From Clostridia bacterium (GTDB lineage Bacteria; Bacillota; Clostridia; Christensenellales; Borkfalkiaceae): a DNA stretch of 33,213 nt. Positions 16,667 to 25,883 of this stretch are shown in pieces (positions within the stretch are counted from its first letter, which is position 1; every line of letters starts with the position of its first letter). The translations under genes and the position numbers were made by a program. The notes beneath the pieces are model-generated. The model did no database searches, had not been told where the DNA came from, and saw only the letters and a list, made by a program, of their open reading frames with translations. The stretch covers positions 1 through 33,213 of the forward strand of contig JAGANI010000020.1 of assembly GCA_017624285.1 (NCBI GenBank). Reading direction: 5' to 3'.

Positions 16667-18517
16667 ATGAAATTTTTATTAGCAGGAAATCCTAACTGTG
16701 GCAAAACCACTTTATTTAATGCGCTTACTGGCTTAAACGAAAGGGTTGGTAATTATTCTGGCGTAACGGTATCGCTTAAAGAAGGGGTATACAAAAAAGA
16801 TAAAAGCATAACTTTTACTGATATACCTGGGGCGTATTCTACTGCAACGTTGTCTGTTGATGATACCGTTGCAATCACAGCGTTAAAAACAATTAAATGC
16901 GACGGTATTATTGTGGTTGTAGACGGCACTAAACTAGAGCGTAGTCTTTATTTTGTTTGTGAGTTATTAAGGCTTAAAAAGCCTATTACGGTTGCTGTTA
17001 ATTTTTACGACGAGTTAGTTAAAAACGGCATAAACGTCGATTTTGACGCCCTTTCTAAGGCTTTAGGCGTGCCTGTGATTGGTATATCTGCAAAACGAAA
17101 CATCAACCTGGATAAACTTATAAAGTTAGTCGTTAAAAACGTTGCGCCACCAAAGGCAGACAATAGTATTTTTACGCTTGAATATATCAAAAAGGTGGTG
17201 GACGGGTGCGTAAATTACAAAAAAACGAAGGCAGAAACCATTACTGAAAAGTTAGATAAAGTCTTGCTATCCAAAGCGGGGTATTTGATTTTAGCATTAG
17301 CGCTTTTTATTACTTTTTACGTATCGGACAAGGTTGGTGGCTTTATTAGTGGTTATTTAGATAAGTTGTTTGATTTAGCTATTAACTCAGTAAGCACGTT
17401 AATTGCAAAAAAGTATGGTTTATACGTGCTGTCGGATTTTATCACCGACGGTGTTTTAAAAGGGGCTTTTTCGGTTATAGGATTTTTACCTAACGTTTTG
17501 GTTGTATTTATCTTTTTATCCTTTTTTGAGTATACTGGTTATACTGCGCGCATCGCTTTTTTAATGGAAAAGTTACTCTCCAGCGTAGGGCTATCGGGTA
17601 AATCTATCATGCCTTTTATAATAAGTTGCGGTTGTACCGTTACCGGTGTAATGGCTACTAAAATTATAGAAGACAGTTCAAAACGCAACCGTACGGCGCT
17701 TTTAACGGCGTTTATGCCGTGTAGCGCAAAGCTTGTGGTTATAAACTATTTAGCCACGATAATTTCGCCCTATCCGTATATAATAACGGTTTCAATTTAT
17801 CTTTTATCAATACTTTTAATATGCGTTTTAGGTAGTATATTTTCTAAAACGGGGGTATACGGTAGTGGTGATTTTGGGTTTTTAATGGAATTACCCACGT
17901 TTAGGACGCCGACGGTAAAAGACGTGTTTAGGGTTTTATCTGAAAAAGTTAAAAGTTTTTTAATTAAAGCAGGCAGTATCATAGCTATAACAAATATTAT
18001 AATTTGGGTGTTGTCGTCGTTTTCATTTAAATTTAACTACGTAGGCTCGTTATCTGGTGGGATGCTTAAGGAAATTTCGCGCTATATTCTATTTATATTT
18101 AAGCCGTTGGGCTTTTTAGGGTGGGAAGCCGTTGCATCGCTTTTTTCAGGGATATTTGCAAGAGAAGGTATCGTTAGCGCGTTGTCGGGTGTAAACCTTG
18201 ATAGGTGCTTTTTAAATGATTTTTCAGCCTACGGCTTTTTGGCTTTCGTGTCCTTTTATCCACCGTGTTTAAGTGCAATTATCTCGGTCAAAAATTTAAT
18301 TGGTAAAAAGTATAAACTAATTTTTCCTATAATTGTTTGGTTTATCACGGCGTACTTCGTTGCGCTTATAATAAATTTTTTAGGTTTATTATTTTATAAA
18401 AATATTTTAATTTTCTTTGTAGTTTTGGGGCTTTTTTTCTTGTGTTTTCTTGCGTTTTGTATTAAAATTGCATATGGCAAAAAAACCCAAATTTTTTACA
18501 AAAAAACGGCAAAATAA
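16667..18517 (+). CDS. feoB: FeoB-type ferrous iron transporter
   Basis: This 616-residue membrane protein has an N-terminal GTPase domain: G1 GNPNCGKT (7-14), G2 threonine in VGNYSGVT (27-34), G3 DIPG (52-55), G4 NFYD (112-115), G5 SAK (141-143). From about residue 210 it is a polytopic membrane domain. That domain carries two FeoB gate motifs, SCGCTVTGVMATKIIE followed by FMPCSAKL, and the later FAREGIVSALSG. Those motifs support Fe(II) uptake. It is shorter than many FeoB proteins. No feoA or feoC is next to it, so it stands alone. The start follows AAAGGTGAT. Confidence 0.9.
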   Translation: MKFLLAGNPNCGKTTLFNALTGLNERVGNYSGVTVSLKEGVYKKDKSITFTDIPGAYSTATLSVDDTVAITALKTIKCDGIIVVVDGTKLERSLYFVCELLRLKKPITVAVNFYDELVKNGINVDFDALSKALGVPVIGISAKRNINLDKLIKLVVKNVAPPKADNSIFTLEYIKKVVDGCVNYKKTKAETITEKLDKVLLSKAGYLILALALFITFYVSDKVGGFISGYLDKLFDLAINSVSTLIAKKYGLYVLSDFITDGVLKGAFSVIGFLPNVLVVFIFLSFFEYTGYTARIAFLMEKLLSSVGLSGKSIMPFIISCGCTVTGVMATKIIEDSSKRNRTALLTAFMPCSAKLVVINYLATIISPYPYIITVSIYLLSILLICVLGSIFSKTGVYGSGDFGFLMELPTFRTPTVKDVFRVLSEKVKSFLIKAGSIIAITNIIIWVLSSFSFKFNYVGSLSGGMLKEISRYILFIFKPLGFLGWEAVASLFSGIFAREGIVSALSGVNLDRCFLNDFSAYGFLAFVSFYPPCLSAIISVKNLIGKKYKLIFPIIVWFITAYFVALIINFLGLLFYKNILIFFVVLGLFFLCFLAFCIKIAYGKKTQIFYKKTAK

Positions 18518-18528
18518 TATTTTTGCAA

Positions 18529-18592
18529 TATTGTACAATAAATTGTGCTTTTTCACTTGCAAAAATACTATATCTTGTGTTACAATATTACA
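18529..18592 (+). promoter_or_regulatory. pflA promoter with candidate Rex operator
   Basis: The -35 TTGCAA (18557-18562) and -10 TACAAT (18581-18586) are 18 nt apart, with an extended TGT before the -10. Overlapping the -35 is TTGTGCTTTTTCACTT (18543-18558), which keeps the GTG-N6-CAC core of the Rex box TTGTGAAATTTCACAA (11 of 16 positions). Upstream is a perfect 12-bp palindrome, TATTGTACAATA (18529-18540). Rex is encoded in this window and commonly represses fermentation genes. Confidence 0.55.
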
Positions 18593-18604
18593 GCGGAGGA
18601 CGAT

Positions 18605-19327
18605 ATGGCTAATGGATACGTACATTCAACTGAATCGTTCGGTGCGGTTGACGGCCCTGGTATAAGGTTCGTCTTCTTTTTATCGGGATGCAAGTTTAGA
18701 TGTAAGTATTGCCATAACCCAGATACTTGGTTTTTTAACCGTGGGGAGGTGCTTTCCCCAGAAGCTGCTTGTCAGTTAGCGCTTAAATATAAAAACTATA
18801 TAAAAAACGGTGGTGTAACCTTTTCTGGTGGTGAACCGCTTGAGCAGATTGATTTTGTAACCGAAACTGCTAAATTGTTAAAAGAAAACGGTTTGCACGT
18901 TGCAGTTGATACTACGGGTTTTACTTTTAACGTGGGCGACGAAACTTCGGTTGAAAAACATCTTAATCTTATTAAATACGTCGATTTATTTTTGCTTGAT
19001 ATCAAGCATATTGATGACGACAAACACCGTATTATTACGGGGCAATCTAATAAACACACGTTAGATTTTTTGGCGTTTTTAGACGCAAAAGGCAAAAAAA
19101 CTTGGATACGTTACGTAGTTTGTCCGACGCTTTCTGATGATATTTTAGATGCAAAGGCGCTTAAAAATTACGCTAATAATTTTAAATGTATCGATAAGTT
19201 TGAAGTTTTACCCTATCACACAATGGGTAAGCACAAGTATACCGAATTAAATATACCTTATTCGCTTGAAGACGTTTTACCCCCGTCGGAAGAAACTGTT
19301 TTAGCTATTAAGGATATTTTGCTTTAA
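18605..19327 (+). CDS. pflA: Pyruvate formate-lyase activating enzyme
   Basis: This 240-residue radical SAM enzyme installs the glycyl radical on PflB using a [4Fe-4S] cluster and S-adenosylmethionine. The cluster motif C29-x3-C33-x2-C36 (CKFRCKYC) is followed by HNPDTW, and TFSGGEPL is the SAM-binding GGE motif. The ATG at 18605 is chosen because GCGGAGG precedes it. A TTG further upstream would include promoter sequence. Only 18 nt separate it from pflB, so they form an operon. Confidence 0.96.
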   Translation: MANGYVHSTESFGAVDGPGIRFVFFLSGCKFRCKYCHNPDTWFFNRGEVLSPEAACQLALKYKNYIKNGGVTFSGGEPLEQIDFVTETAKLLKENGLHVAVDTTGFTFNVGDETSVEKHLNLIKYVDLFLLDIKHIDDDKHRIITGQSNKHTLDFLAFLDAKGKKTWIRYVVCPTLSDDILDAKALKNYANNFKCIDKFEVLPYHTMGKHKYTELNIPYSLEDVLPPSEETVLAIKDILL

Positions 19328-19345
19328 TTTTTATAGGAGAAGTAT

Positions 19346-21601
19346 ATGAAGTACGAAGGCTGGAAAGGTTTTAAATTAGGCAACTGGTCTGACGAAATCG
19401 ACGTCAGAGACTTTATACAATTAAATTATACTCCTTACGATGGCGATGCTTCTTTTTTAGCACCCGCAACCGAAGATACTTTAAAACTTTGGGATATCGT
19501 TTTAGATTATTCTAAAAAAGAAAGGGATGCAGGCGGCGTACTTGACGCCGATACGGAAACGGCTTCTTCAATCACTAGCCACGGTCCTGGCTATCTTGAT
19601 AAGGATTTAGAAAAAATCGTTGGGTTACAAACGGATAAGCCCTTCAAAAGACCGTCGCACATCTTTGGTGGTATCCGTACGGCTGAACAAGCCCTTAATA
19701 TGTATGGTTACGAGCTTTCTAAAGACATTAAAGAGTCTTTTAAAAAGTATCGTAAAACCCATAACGACGCAGTTTACGACGCCTACACGCCTGAAATGCG
19801 CTTGGCAAGAACTGCCCACATATTAACAGGTTTACCTGATACTTATGGTAGGGGTAGAATTGTTGGCGACTACCGCCGTGTTGCACTATACGGTGTGGAT
19901 TATCTTATCGAAAAAAAGGAACAAGATAAACTCAACTTAAACGGCGATATGGTTGAAACTTTAATCTGCGCAAGGGAAGAAGTTGCCGACCAAATTAAAG
20001 CATTAAAGGCATTAAAAGAAATGGCGCTTAGCTACGGCATAGATATTTCTAAACCGGCTACTAGTGCAAAAGAAGCTATTCAAGCAGTATACTTTGGTTA
20101 TTTGGCTGCTGTTAAAGACCAAAACGGCGCTGCTATGAGTATTGGTAGAAATTCTACCTTTTTAGATATTTATATCGAGCGTGATCTTAAAAACGGTGTT
20201 TTAACTGAAGTAGAAGCGCAAGAACTTATCGATCAATTCGTTATGAAGTTACGTATAATCAAGTTTATGCGTATTAAAGAGTATAACGAGCTTTTCTCTG
20301 GTGATCCCACTTGGGTAACGGAATCCATCGGTGGTATGGGTGTCGACGGCAGGACTTTGGTTACTAAATCTTCTTTTAGGGTATTACGTACGCTTGAAAA
20401 TTTAGGACCTGCGCCAGAGCCTAACTTAACTGTACTTTGGTCGGAAAAATTACCTGAAAATTTCAAAAATTATTGTGCTGAGATTTCCATTAAAACTTCC
20501 GCAATTCAGTATGAAAGCGACGATTTAATGCGTCCACGTATGGGTGATGATTATTGTATCGCTTGTTGTGTAAGTTGTATGCGTCAAGGTAAAGATATGC
20601 AATTCTTTGGGGCAAGGGCTAATTTAGCAAAGTGTCTATTATACGCTTTAAATGGTGGCAAGGACGAATTAACCCTTGATAAAAAGACTGGTAAGCACTT
20701 ACAAGTTTCGCCCGAATACGCTCCTATCACGGGGGACGGGGCATTAAATTATGATGAAGTAATTGCTAAATACGACAATATGATGGAGTGGCTTGCGCGC
20801 CTTTACGTTAACACGCTTAACCTAATCCATTATATGCACGATAAGTACTCTTACGAAGCTTTAGAACTTGCTTTACACGATACTAAAGTGCATAGGTTTT
20901 TTGCGACGGGTATTGCAGGTTTATCTTGCGCGGTAGATTCGCTTTCGGCAATCAAATACGCTAAAGTATACCCCATCCGTAATGACGAAAACATGATTGT
21001 CGACTTTAAGGTTGAAGGCGATTATCCCAAATACGGCAACAATGACGATAGGGTTGATGATATTGCAGTATGGCTTGTTAAAACTTTTATGAATAAGATC
21101 AAAAAGTACAAAACCTATCGCGATTCCGAGCCTACCACGTCGATTTTAACTATAACTTCAAACGTAGTATACGGCAAAAAAACAGGCAATACCCCCGACG
21201 GTCGTCGCGCTGGTGAACCTTTAGCCCCAGGCGCTAACCCGATGCACGGCAGAGATACACACGGTGCGCTTGCTTCGCTTGAATCCGTTGCTAAAATCCC
21301 GTACGATTATTCTAGGGACGGTATTTCAAACACCTTCTCGGTAACGCCTGCGTCGCTCGGCAAAGAAAAATCCACACAAATCAAAAATTTAGTAAATATG
21401 CTTGACGGCTACGTGCTTTCAAACGGTTTCCACTTAAACGTTAACGTGTTTAATAGGGATACTCTTTTAGACGCACAAGCCCATCCCGAAAAATACCCAC
21501 AATTAACTATAAGGGTTTCGGGCTATGCAGTTAACTTTATTAAGTTAAGTAAAGAGCAACAAGACGACGTTATTTCAAGAACTATCCATCAATCGATGTA
21601 A
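19346..21601 (+). CDS. pflB: Formate C-acetyltransferase (pyruvate formate-lyase)
   Basis: This 751-residue glycyl radical enzyme cleaves pyruvate with CoA to acetyl-CoA and formate. The adjacent active-site cysteines are C407-C408 in IACCVSC, followed by [11 protein letters not shown]. The radical glycine is G726 in RVSGYAVNF, 25 residues from the end as expected. These residues separate it from dehydratase or choline-lyase members. It follows pflA with AGGAG, and a strong terminator follows. Anaerobic fermentation is implied. Confidence 0.97.
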   Translation: MKYEGWKGFKLGNWSDEIDVRDFIQLNYTPYDGDASFLAPATEDTLKLWDIVLDYSKKERDAGGVLDADTETASSITSHGPGYLDKDLEKIVGLQTDKPFKRPSHIFGGIRTAEQALNMYGYELSKDIKESFKKYRKTHNDAVYDAYTPEMRLARTAHILTGLPDTYGRGRIVGDYRRVALYGVDYLIEKKEQDKLNLNGDMVETLICAREEVADQIKALKALKEMALSYGIDISKPATSAKEAIQAVYFGYLAAVKDQNGAAMSIGRNSTFLDIYIERDLKNGVLTEVEAQELIDQFVMKLRIIKFMRIKEYNELFSGDPTWVTESIGGMGVDGRTLVTKSSFRVLRTLENLGPAPEPNLTVLWSEKLPENFKNYCAEISIKTSAIQYESDDLMRPRMGDDYCIACCVSCMRQGKDMQFFGARANLAKCLLYALNGGKDELTLDKKTGKHLQVSPEYAPITGDGALNYDEVIAKYDNMMEWLARLYVNTLNLIHYMHDKYSYEALELALHDTKVHRFFATGIAGLSCAVDSLSAIKYAKVYPIRNDENMIVDFKVEGDYPKYGNNDDRVDDIAVWLVKTFMNKIKKYKTYRDSEPTTSILTITSNVVYGKKTGNTPDGRRAGEPLAPGANPMHGRDTHGALASLESVAKIPYDYSRDGISNTFSVTPASLGKEKSTQIKNLVNMLDGYVLSNGFHLNVNVFNRDTLLDAQAHPEKYPQLTIRVSGYAVNFIKLSKEQQDDVISRTIHQSM

Positions 21602-21627
21602 AAAAAGACGGCTTTTGCCGTCTTTTT
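21602..21627 (+). terminator. Terminator after pflB
   Basis: GACGGC (21607-21612) pairs with GCCGTC (21617-21622) around TTTT, within flanking A and T runs. It begins at the pflB stop. Confidence 0.95.
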
Positions 21628-21689
21628 AATTTTTAACATATAATAAATTAACGTTTTTTGTACAACGCACGTCAACATTTTATATTGGC

Positions 21690-21718
21690 TTGACAAAAAA
21701 TAAAATAATATGCATAAT
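21690..21718 (+). promoter_or_regulatory. Promoter of the FAD oxidoreductase gene
   Basis: A perfect -35 TTGACA (21690-21695), a 17-nt spacer, and CATAAT (21713-21718). The start would be near 21725, leaving a short leader of about 22 nt. Confidence 0.8.
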
Positions 21719-21746
21719 AAAAACGTAATAAATAAAGTTGGTGCGT

Positions 21747-23240
21747 ATGAAAAAAGTTATTATTATCGGTGGTGGCGTTGCTGGTTTTGCGGCAGGTACG
21801 TATTTACAGTTTAATGGTTACCAAACCGAGATTATTGAAAAAAACGTTGTGGCTGGTGGTGCGTGTATCGGCTGGGAGAGAAGCGGTTGTTATATCGACG
21901 GTTGTATACATTGGCTATCTGGTGTAAAAAACGGCTCGGATTTAAATAAAATTTGGTTAGACGTCAATGCTATCAATAAAGATACCGTCATTTTTAAACA
22001 GGACGATTTATTTAAATTTAAGTTTGGCGATAAATCTTTTATTTTGTATTCGGATTTAGATAAGTTCCAAAAAGAACTTATTGCTTTTGCCCCCGAGGAT
22101 GAAAAAGAAATTAGACGTTTTGCAAAACTGGTTAAAAAGTTTCAAAAGGTAAATCCACCTTGTTTTAAACCGGTAGAACTTATGAATCTTTTCGACCTAT
22201 TAAAAGTAGCGTTTACTTTGGGTGGGGTATATCCGTTGGTTAGTAAAACCTCAAAAATATCTCCAGAGGATTACGCTAATAGGTTTAAAAACGAAGCGTT
22301 GCGTCAATCTATGTGCGACTTTATGGCACCACACTATAATTTAATGAGTATGCTTTATATGTTAGGGCATATTTCTGCCGACGATGCTGGTATACCAGAA
22401 GGTGGTTCTTTAGGCGTGGTTAAGCGTATGGAAGAAAGATATTTAAGTCTTGGTGGCAAAATACGCAAAGGTATTTCGGTTAAAAAAGTTGTTATCGATA
22501 ACGACGTCGCAAAGGGTGTTTTACTTACTAATGACGAAGTTTTATATAGCGACTGGGTTGTTTCTACGACACCCGTTGAGCATTGTTTGGTAGATTTATT
22601 AGAAAATAAGTATCATGATAAAAAGTTTGATATGCGTTTGGCTAACGAAAAAATCTACCCGATTTATACTTATACTGCTGTGGCAATTAAATGCCCCAAC
22701 ACGGTTAAGGATACAAGTTTATCTATCAAAATAGAGTTGGATGAACCTATTGTTTTAGACAAAGAGTATAAGTATCTATCTTTCCGTAATTACGGTTACG
22801 ATAAAACTGTAAAAGGCGCCGATAATTATTGCGTTATTCAAGTGTCTTTACATGGTGATGATAACATGTATTATTACTGGAAAAATATTAAAAATTCAGG
22901 CAACTATAAAGAGGAAAAATCCCGTATTGGCGAATTGTTTTTATCTTTAGCAAAACAGGTTTATCCCGATGTTGCCGACGATCTTAAAGTTATCGACGTA
23001 GTTACCCCTTGCACTTACGAACGATATCTTAACTCCCGTCATGGGTCTTTCCAAGGTTTTGTGCATACTAAAAAAGGAAAATCTTTAATGCAAAACGGCA
23101 GGATAAAGGGTCTTAAAAACTTTATTTTAGCAGGGCAGTATATCGTGCAAAGTGGTGGCTTGCCGTCCGCTGTTATGAGTGGTCGTTTTAGCGCACAAAG
23201 AATTTGCCACGACGATAAAAAGAAGTTTATCGAGCCGTAA
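21747..23240 (+). CDS. FAD-dependent oxidoreductase, phytoene dehydrogenase-like
   Basis: A 497-residue protein from the ATG at 21747. GTG 21741 and TTG 21738 are in frame but have no better binding site, and all three lack a strong Shine-Dalgarno sequence. The N-terminal dinucleotide-binding motif is IIIGGGVAGFAAGTYLQFNGYQTEIIEKN, followed by AGGACIGWERSGCYIDGCIHWLSG. This is the pattern of the phytoene desaturase / carotenoid oxidoreductase superfamily (COG1233). A C-terminal FAD segment reads ILAGQYIVQSGGLPSAVMSGRFSAQ. No other carotenoid genes are nearby, so the substrate is unknown. It has its own promoter and terminator. Confidence 0.8.
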   Translation: MKKVIIIGGGVAGFAAGTYLQFNGYQTEIIEKNVVAGGACIGWERSGCYIDGCIHWLSGVKNGSDLNKIWLDVNAINKDTVIFKQDDLFKFKFGDKSFILYSDLDKFQKELIAFAPEDEKEIRRFAKLVKKFQKVNPPCFKPVELMNLFDLLKVAFTLGGVYPLVSKTSKISPEDYANRFKNEALRQSMCDFMAPHYNLMSMLYMLGHISADDAGIPEGGSLGVVKRMEERYLSLGGKIRKGISVKKVVIDNDVAKGVLLTNDEVLYSDWVVSTTPVEHCLVDLLENKYHDKKFDMRLANEKIYPIYTYTAVAIKCPNTVKDTSLSIKIELDEPIVLDKEYKYLSFRNYGYDKTVKGADNYCVIQVSLHGDDNMYYYWKNIKNSGNYKEEKSRIGELFLSLAKQVYPDVADDLKVIDVVTPCTYERYLNSRHGSFQGFVHTKKGKSLMQNGRIKGLKNFILAGQYIVQSGGLPSAVMSGRFSAQRICHDDKKKFIEP

Positions 23241-23256
23241 AATCAACTATAAAAAA

Positions 23257-23282
23257 CCCCGTAAACATTTTTGTTTACGGGG
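23257..23282 (-). terminator. Terminator between convergent genes
   Basis: CCCCGTAAAC (23257-23266) pairs with GTTTACGGGG (23273-23282). On the - strand the stem is followed by TTTTTT, so it ends the AAC(3)-like gene. On the + strand the T-run is interrupted but may still serve the oxidoreductase. Confidence 0.9.
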
Positions 23283-23289
23283 TATTTAA

Positions 23290-24069
23290 TTATTTAAAGT
23301 CGTTATATAAACTTTCGGGTATGGTTTTATAATCATCGCCAACGTCAAAAGTTGTCTTAGATAAAATATGTTTAATTAAGTCCGTACCTTTTTTAACGTT
23401 AAAAACTTCAACAATAGCGTCGCCAAGGCGGGCATATTTAATTGCATTAGCAAACTCTAATGCGGGGTAGTAGTTTATAAAATATTCACTAAAAGCGCCG
23501 TTGTGTGGATAAAACGGACCTGTACGTACTACGCCGTTTTTATCTTTTACCGTTATATTAAATGGTTTACTAAGTCTATTTGGCAAATTAAAACTTTCGT
23601 CAAAGACGTGCATATACGTGTTACGGTTAAGTTTAACACCGATAAGTAATATAGTGGCGTTTTCTTTATAAAGCCTATCCCAAACGCCGTTTTTGGGGCA
23701 GGGGGTTTCGGACAGTTCTTCCCCCTTAATAAAATCTAGCGCGCGTTTACCATAAACTGCTACAGAGTGGGTGGGGTGTAAAGATCTAACCATTTCTTTT
23801 TTAAAAGCGGCGATTGTAGGCACTACGCCTATACAGGGGATAGATTTATCTACTTCGTATACGGGGTTATCTTTATTTACGTTTGCCCAAGTGTGGGTGG
23901 GTACAATAAAAAGCCCGTCGTCTAAATAACTAATAAAAGCATCTAAAAAACCGTCTGGGCCACCTTCAAATCCACCTAGGCTTTTATAAGAAGTATGTAT
24001 AAGCACAGTGTCTGTATTTTTAATGCCTATGCTTTTTAAAAAGGAGTGTAAAGATAATTTATTTAACAT
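23290..24069 (-). CDS. AAC(3)-family N-acetyltransferase
   Basis: A 259-residue protein of the aminoglycoside 3-N-acetyltransferase fold (Antibiotic_NAT, YokD-like). Visible family marks are VLIHTSYKSLGGFEGGPDGFLDAF, FIVPTHTW, VRSLHPTHSVAVYGKRA and ILLIGVKLNRNTYMHVFDE. Acetyl-CoA-dependent acylation of an amine is the family chemistry. Many members do not confer resistance, so the natural substrate is unknown. The leader carries GGTGG before the start. It is a single gene with an ideal promoter and its own terminator. Confidence 0.85.
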   Translation of the reverse strand: MLNKLSLHSFLKSIGIKNTDTVLIHTSYKSLGGFEGGPDGFLDAFISYLDDGLFIVPTHTWANVNKDNPVYEVDKSIPCIGVVPTIAAFKKEMVRSLHPTHSVAVYGKRALDFIKGEELSETPCPKNGVWDRLYKENATILLIGVKLNRNTYMHVFDESFNLPNRLSKPFNITVKDKNGVVRTGPFYPHNGAFSEYFINYYPALEFANAIKYARLGDAIVEVFNVKKGTDLIKHILSKTTFDVGDDYKTIPESLYNDFK

Positions 24070-24093
24070 AATCCACCAAAAAGTCTTTTGGTT

Positions 24094-24122
24094 ATTATAT
24101 CATTAAAACATACGCTTGTCAA
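24094..24122 (-). promoter_or_regulatory. Perfect-consensus sigma-A promoter for the AAC(3)-like gene
   Basis: On the - strand, TTGACA (24122 to 24117), exactly 17 nt, then TATAAT (24099 to 24094). All twelve hexamer positions match. Transcription would start near 24087, 18 nt ahead of the ATG. Confidence 0.9.
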
Positions 24123-24160
24123 TATAAGATAGTTATAGGATAATTTATAATTTAGGCAAA

Positions 24161-24184
24161 ATAAAAAGCCCCGTTTGGGGGCTT
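24161..24184 (-). terminator. Terminator after manA
   Basis: AAGCCCC (24166-24172) pairs with GGGGCTT (24178-24184). On the - strand, TTTTTAT follows the stem. It sits five bases after the manA stop. Confidence 0.92.
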
Positions 24185-24188
24185 AATA

Positions 24189-25259
24189 TTAATCTTGTTT
24201 ACTTGGTAAGCACTCTATAAAGGTAGCGCACGTGTCGGAAGTTATCTTAAATTTGCCTTCAGCAACGTAAGGTAGATAAAAATAATCACCTTTTTTAACC
24301 AATTTTTCATACCCGTCGCCAACAATTTTAGCGTTACCGTCTACGCAGATATATACCGACGGTGCGTAGTCAAGGGTAAAGATTCCGCCGTTTTTTACGG
24401 TATGACGGTTTTCAGCAAAACAAGTAGTATCGTCGTACGTAATAAGCGCTTCTTTTTTATAAGTATCGGTATCGATAACCACTTTGGGATTTACCGTAGC
24501 GTAAAGCCTAGCAGCATCTCCGTAAATATCATAGTTAATACTATCTAAAGCAACGTCTTTTTCTAAACCGATATATTCTTCTTCATAACTAATGTGGTAA
24601 TCACCACACCATCTTTCGGGTTGAATAGTAAAATCTGTAGGTTCTTGAACTTCAACAATAGTACAGCCAGCGCCTATAGCATGTATTAAGCCTGCTTTAA
24701 TAAGCCAAATATCACCGGGCTTAGCGTCAACGCCTGCTAAAAGGTTGCCCATAATATCCTTTTCTACTTCACTTTGTTCTTCTAAAGCAGATAATTGTTC
24801 TTTAGTGATTTTATCTTTAAAGCCAAAGTAAAGTTTGCCACCAGGACGTGTTGCAACCACAAGCCACGCCTCGGTTTTGCCGTATTCACTGTTAAAATAT
24901 TTTCTAGAAAACTCTTTATTCGGATGCACCTGGAAAGGCAGTCTTACCGCGCTATCTAAAAATTTAACTAAGCAGTCGTATTTGCGTGGGCCTTCAAGCT
25001 CGTTAGGGTAGTTTTTAAGTAAATCGTCAAAAAACAAATTTGTACCTTTTACTACCGAAACACCATCACGGGGTCCAAAATATTTAGGGTTTATCGCTTT
25101 AACTTTACTGCAAATCCACTCTTCCGGAAACATATTATCAGTACCGTCGTCATAACCATCGTTAAAAAGGTCTTTATAAGGCATACCACCTTTGTAGATA
25201 CGATATACTCTGTTTCTTTCAAAAAAGATAGGTTTGTTAATCAAATTTTTAATATCCAT
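24189..25259 (-). CDS. manA: Mannose-6-phosphate isomerase, class I
   Basis: A 356-residue cupin-type zinc enzyme interconverting fructose 6-phosphate and mannose 6-phosphate. The metal ligands of the family are all visible: Q110 and H112 in FQVHPNKE, E130 in GKTEAWLV, and H193 in KAGLIHAIGAG. Start follows AAGGTGA. It links glycolysis to mannose activation or use. Transcribed alone; the upstream region has AT-rich -10-like boxes (TACAAT at 25299 to 25294) but no good -35. Confidence 0.94.
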   Translation of the reverse strand: MDIKNLINKPIFFERNRVYRIYKGGMPYKDLFNDGYDDGTDNMFPEEWICSKVKAINPKYFGPRDGVSVVKGTNLFFDDLLKNYPNELEGPRKYDCLVKFLDSAVRLPFQVHPNKEFSRKYFNSEYGKTEAWLVVATRPGGKLYFGFKDKITKEQLSALEEQSEVEKDIMGNLLAGVDAKPGDIWLIKAGLIHAIGAGCTIVEVQEPTDFTIQPERWCGDYHISYEEEYIGLEKDVALDSINYDIYGDAARLYATVNPKVVIDTDTYKKEALITYDDTTCFAENRHTVKNGGIFTLDYAPSVYICVDGNAKIVGDGYEKLVKKGDYFYLPYVAEGKFKITSDTCATFIECLPSKQD

Positions 25260-25444
25260 AATTCACCTTAACTAAAAACTGTTTTATAGATATATTGTAC
25301 TATAATTATAGATATAAATCTAACGGTTTTTTAAAATATTTTAATGATTTTTTAAAGTTTTTGCAAAAGAAAGTTATTTTTATGCAAAAACGCTTTTATT
25401 ATTTAATAATTATGGTTATAATTAACTAAAAAGGAGGGCGAGAT

Positions 25445-25612
25445 ATGTCTTTATTAGATTTGATGAAGCTTAGCGACAACTTAGACGACGACGGCGTTAT
25501 CCCTGAAGAAGAGATGGAAGAAACGCTCGATAATATCGACGATAGGCAAAACTATTTCGATTATTACGACGACGTAAAACAGCCCTGTAAATATATTAAG
25601 GAAGACTGGTAG
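25445..25612 (+). CDS. 55-residue acidic small protein, unknown function
   Basis: A short frame behind an excellent ribosome binding site (AAGGAGGGCGAGAT). It encodes 55 residues, 18 of them Asp or Glu against five Lys/Arg, with clusters LDDDG, PEEEMEE and YFDYYDD, and a single Cys at 48. There is no signal peptide or membrane segment. It has a possible -10 (TATAAT, 25417-25422) and a dedicated terminator 18 nt after the stop, so it is a complete transcription unit. I do not recognise a family. Coding is inferred from the binding site, codon usage like its neighbours, and the terminator. Confidence 0.7.
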   Translation: MSLLDLMKLSDNLDDDGVIPEEEMEETLDNIDDRQNYFDYYDDVKQPCKYIKEDW

Positions 25613-25629
25613 TAGTCATTTTGTATTTT

Positions 25630-25652
25630 AGCCGATATCAATCGGCTTTTTT
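25630..25652 (+). terminator. Terminator of the small acidic protein gene
   Basis: GCCGAT (25631-25636) pairs with ATCGGC (25641-25646) around ATCA, followed by TTTTTT. Confidence 0.93.
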
Positions 25653-25794
25653 AATGTAAAATTTTACTTGGTATTAATTATCAAAATAAAACCATATTAT
25701 TGTAGATAATATTATGGTTAAATTATATTTATATTAAAACAAAACGCTATAAAAAATTTTTATGTAAAGGGGATACTTTTTTTACTAAAAAAAA

Positions 25795-25824
25795 TTGAAA
25801 AAAATTCCTTCTTAGTGGTATAAT
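25795..25824 (+). promoter_or_regulatory. Promoter of the CofE-like gene
   Basis: TTGAAA (25795-25800), 18 nt, then TATAAT (25819-25824) preceded by TGG, an extended -10. Start would be near 25831, with a leader of about 53 nt. Between the previous terminator and this promoter is an AT-rich inverted repeat (AACCATA 25690-25696 with TATGGTT 25713-25719) of unknown role. Confidence 0.85.
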
Positions 25825-25883
25825 GTTATAGGTTTAGTTGTTAAGCCCAAATTAAAAGATAACATTTACAGGGGTATATAATT

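Noticed and set aside
23290-24069. Calling the AAC(3)-like gene an antibiotic resistance gene
   Set aside because: The family contains many chromosomal members of unknown substrate, and no mobile or resistance context surrounds it.
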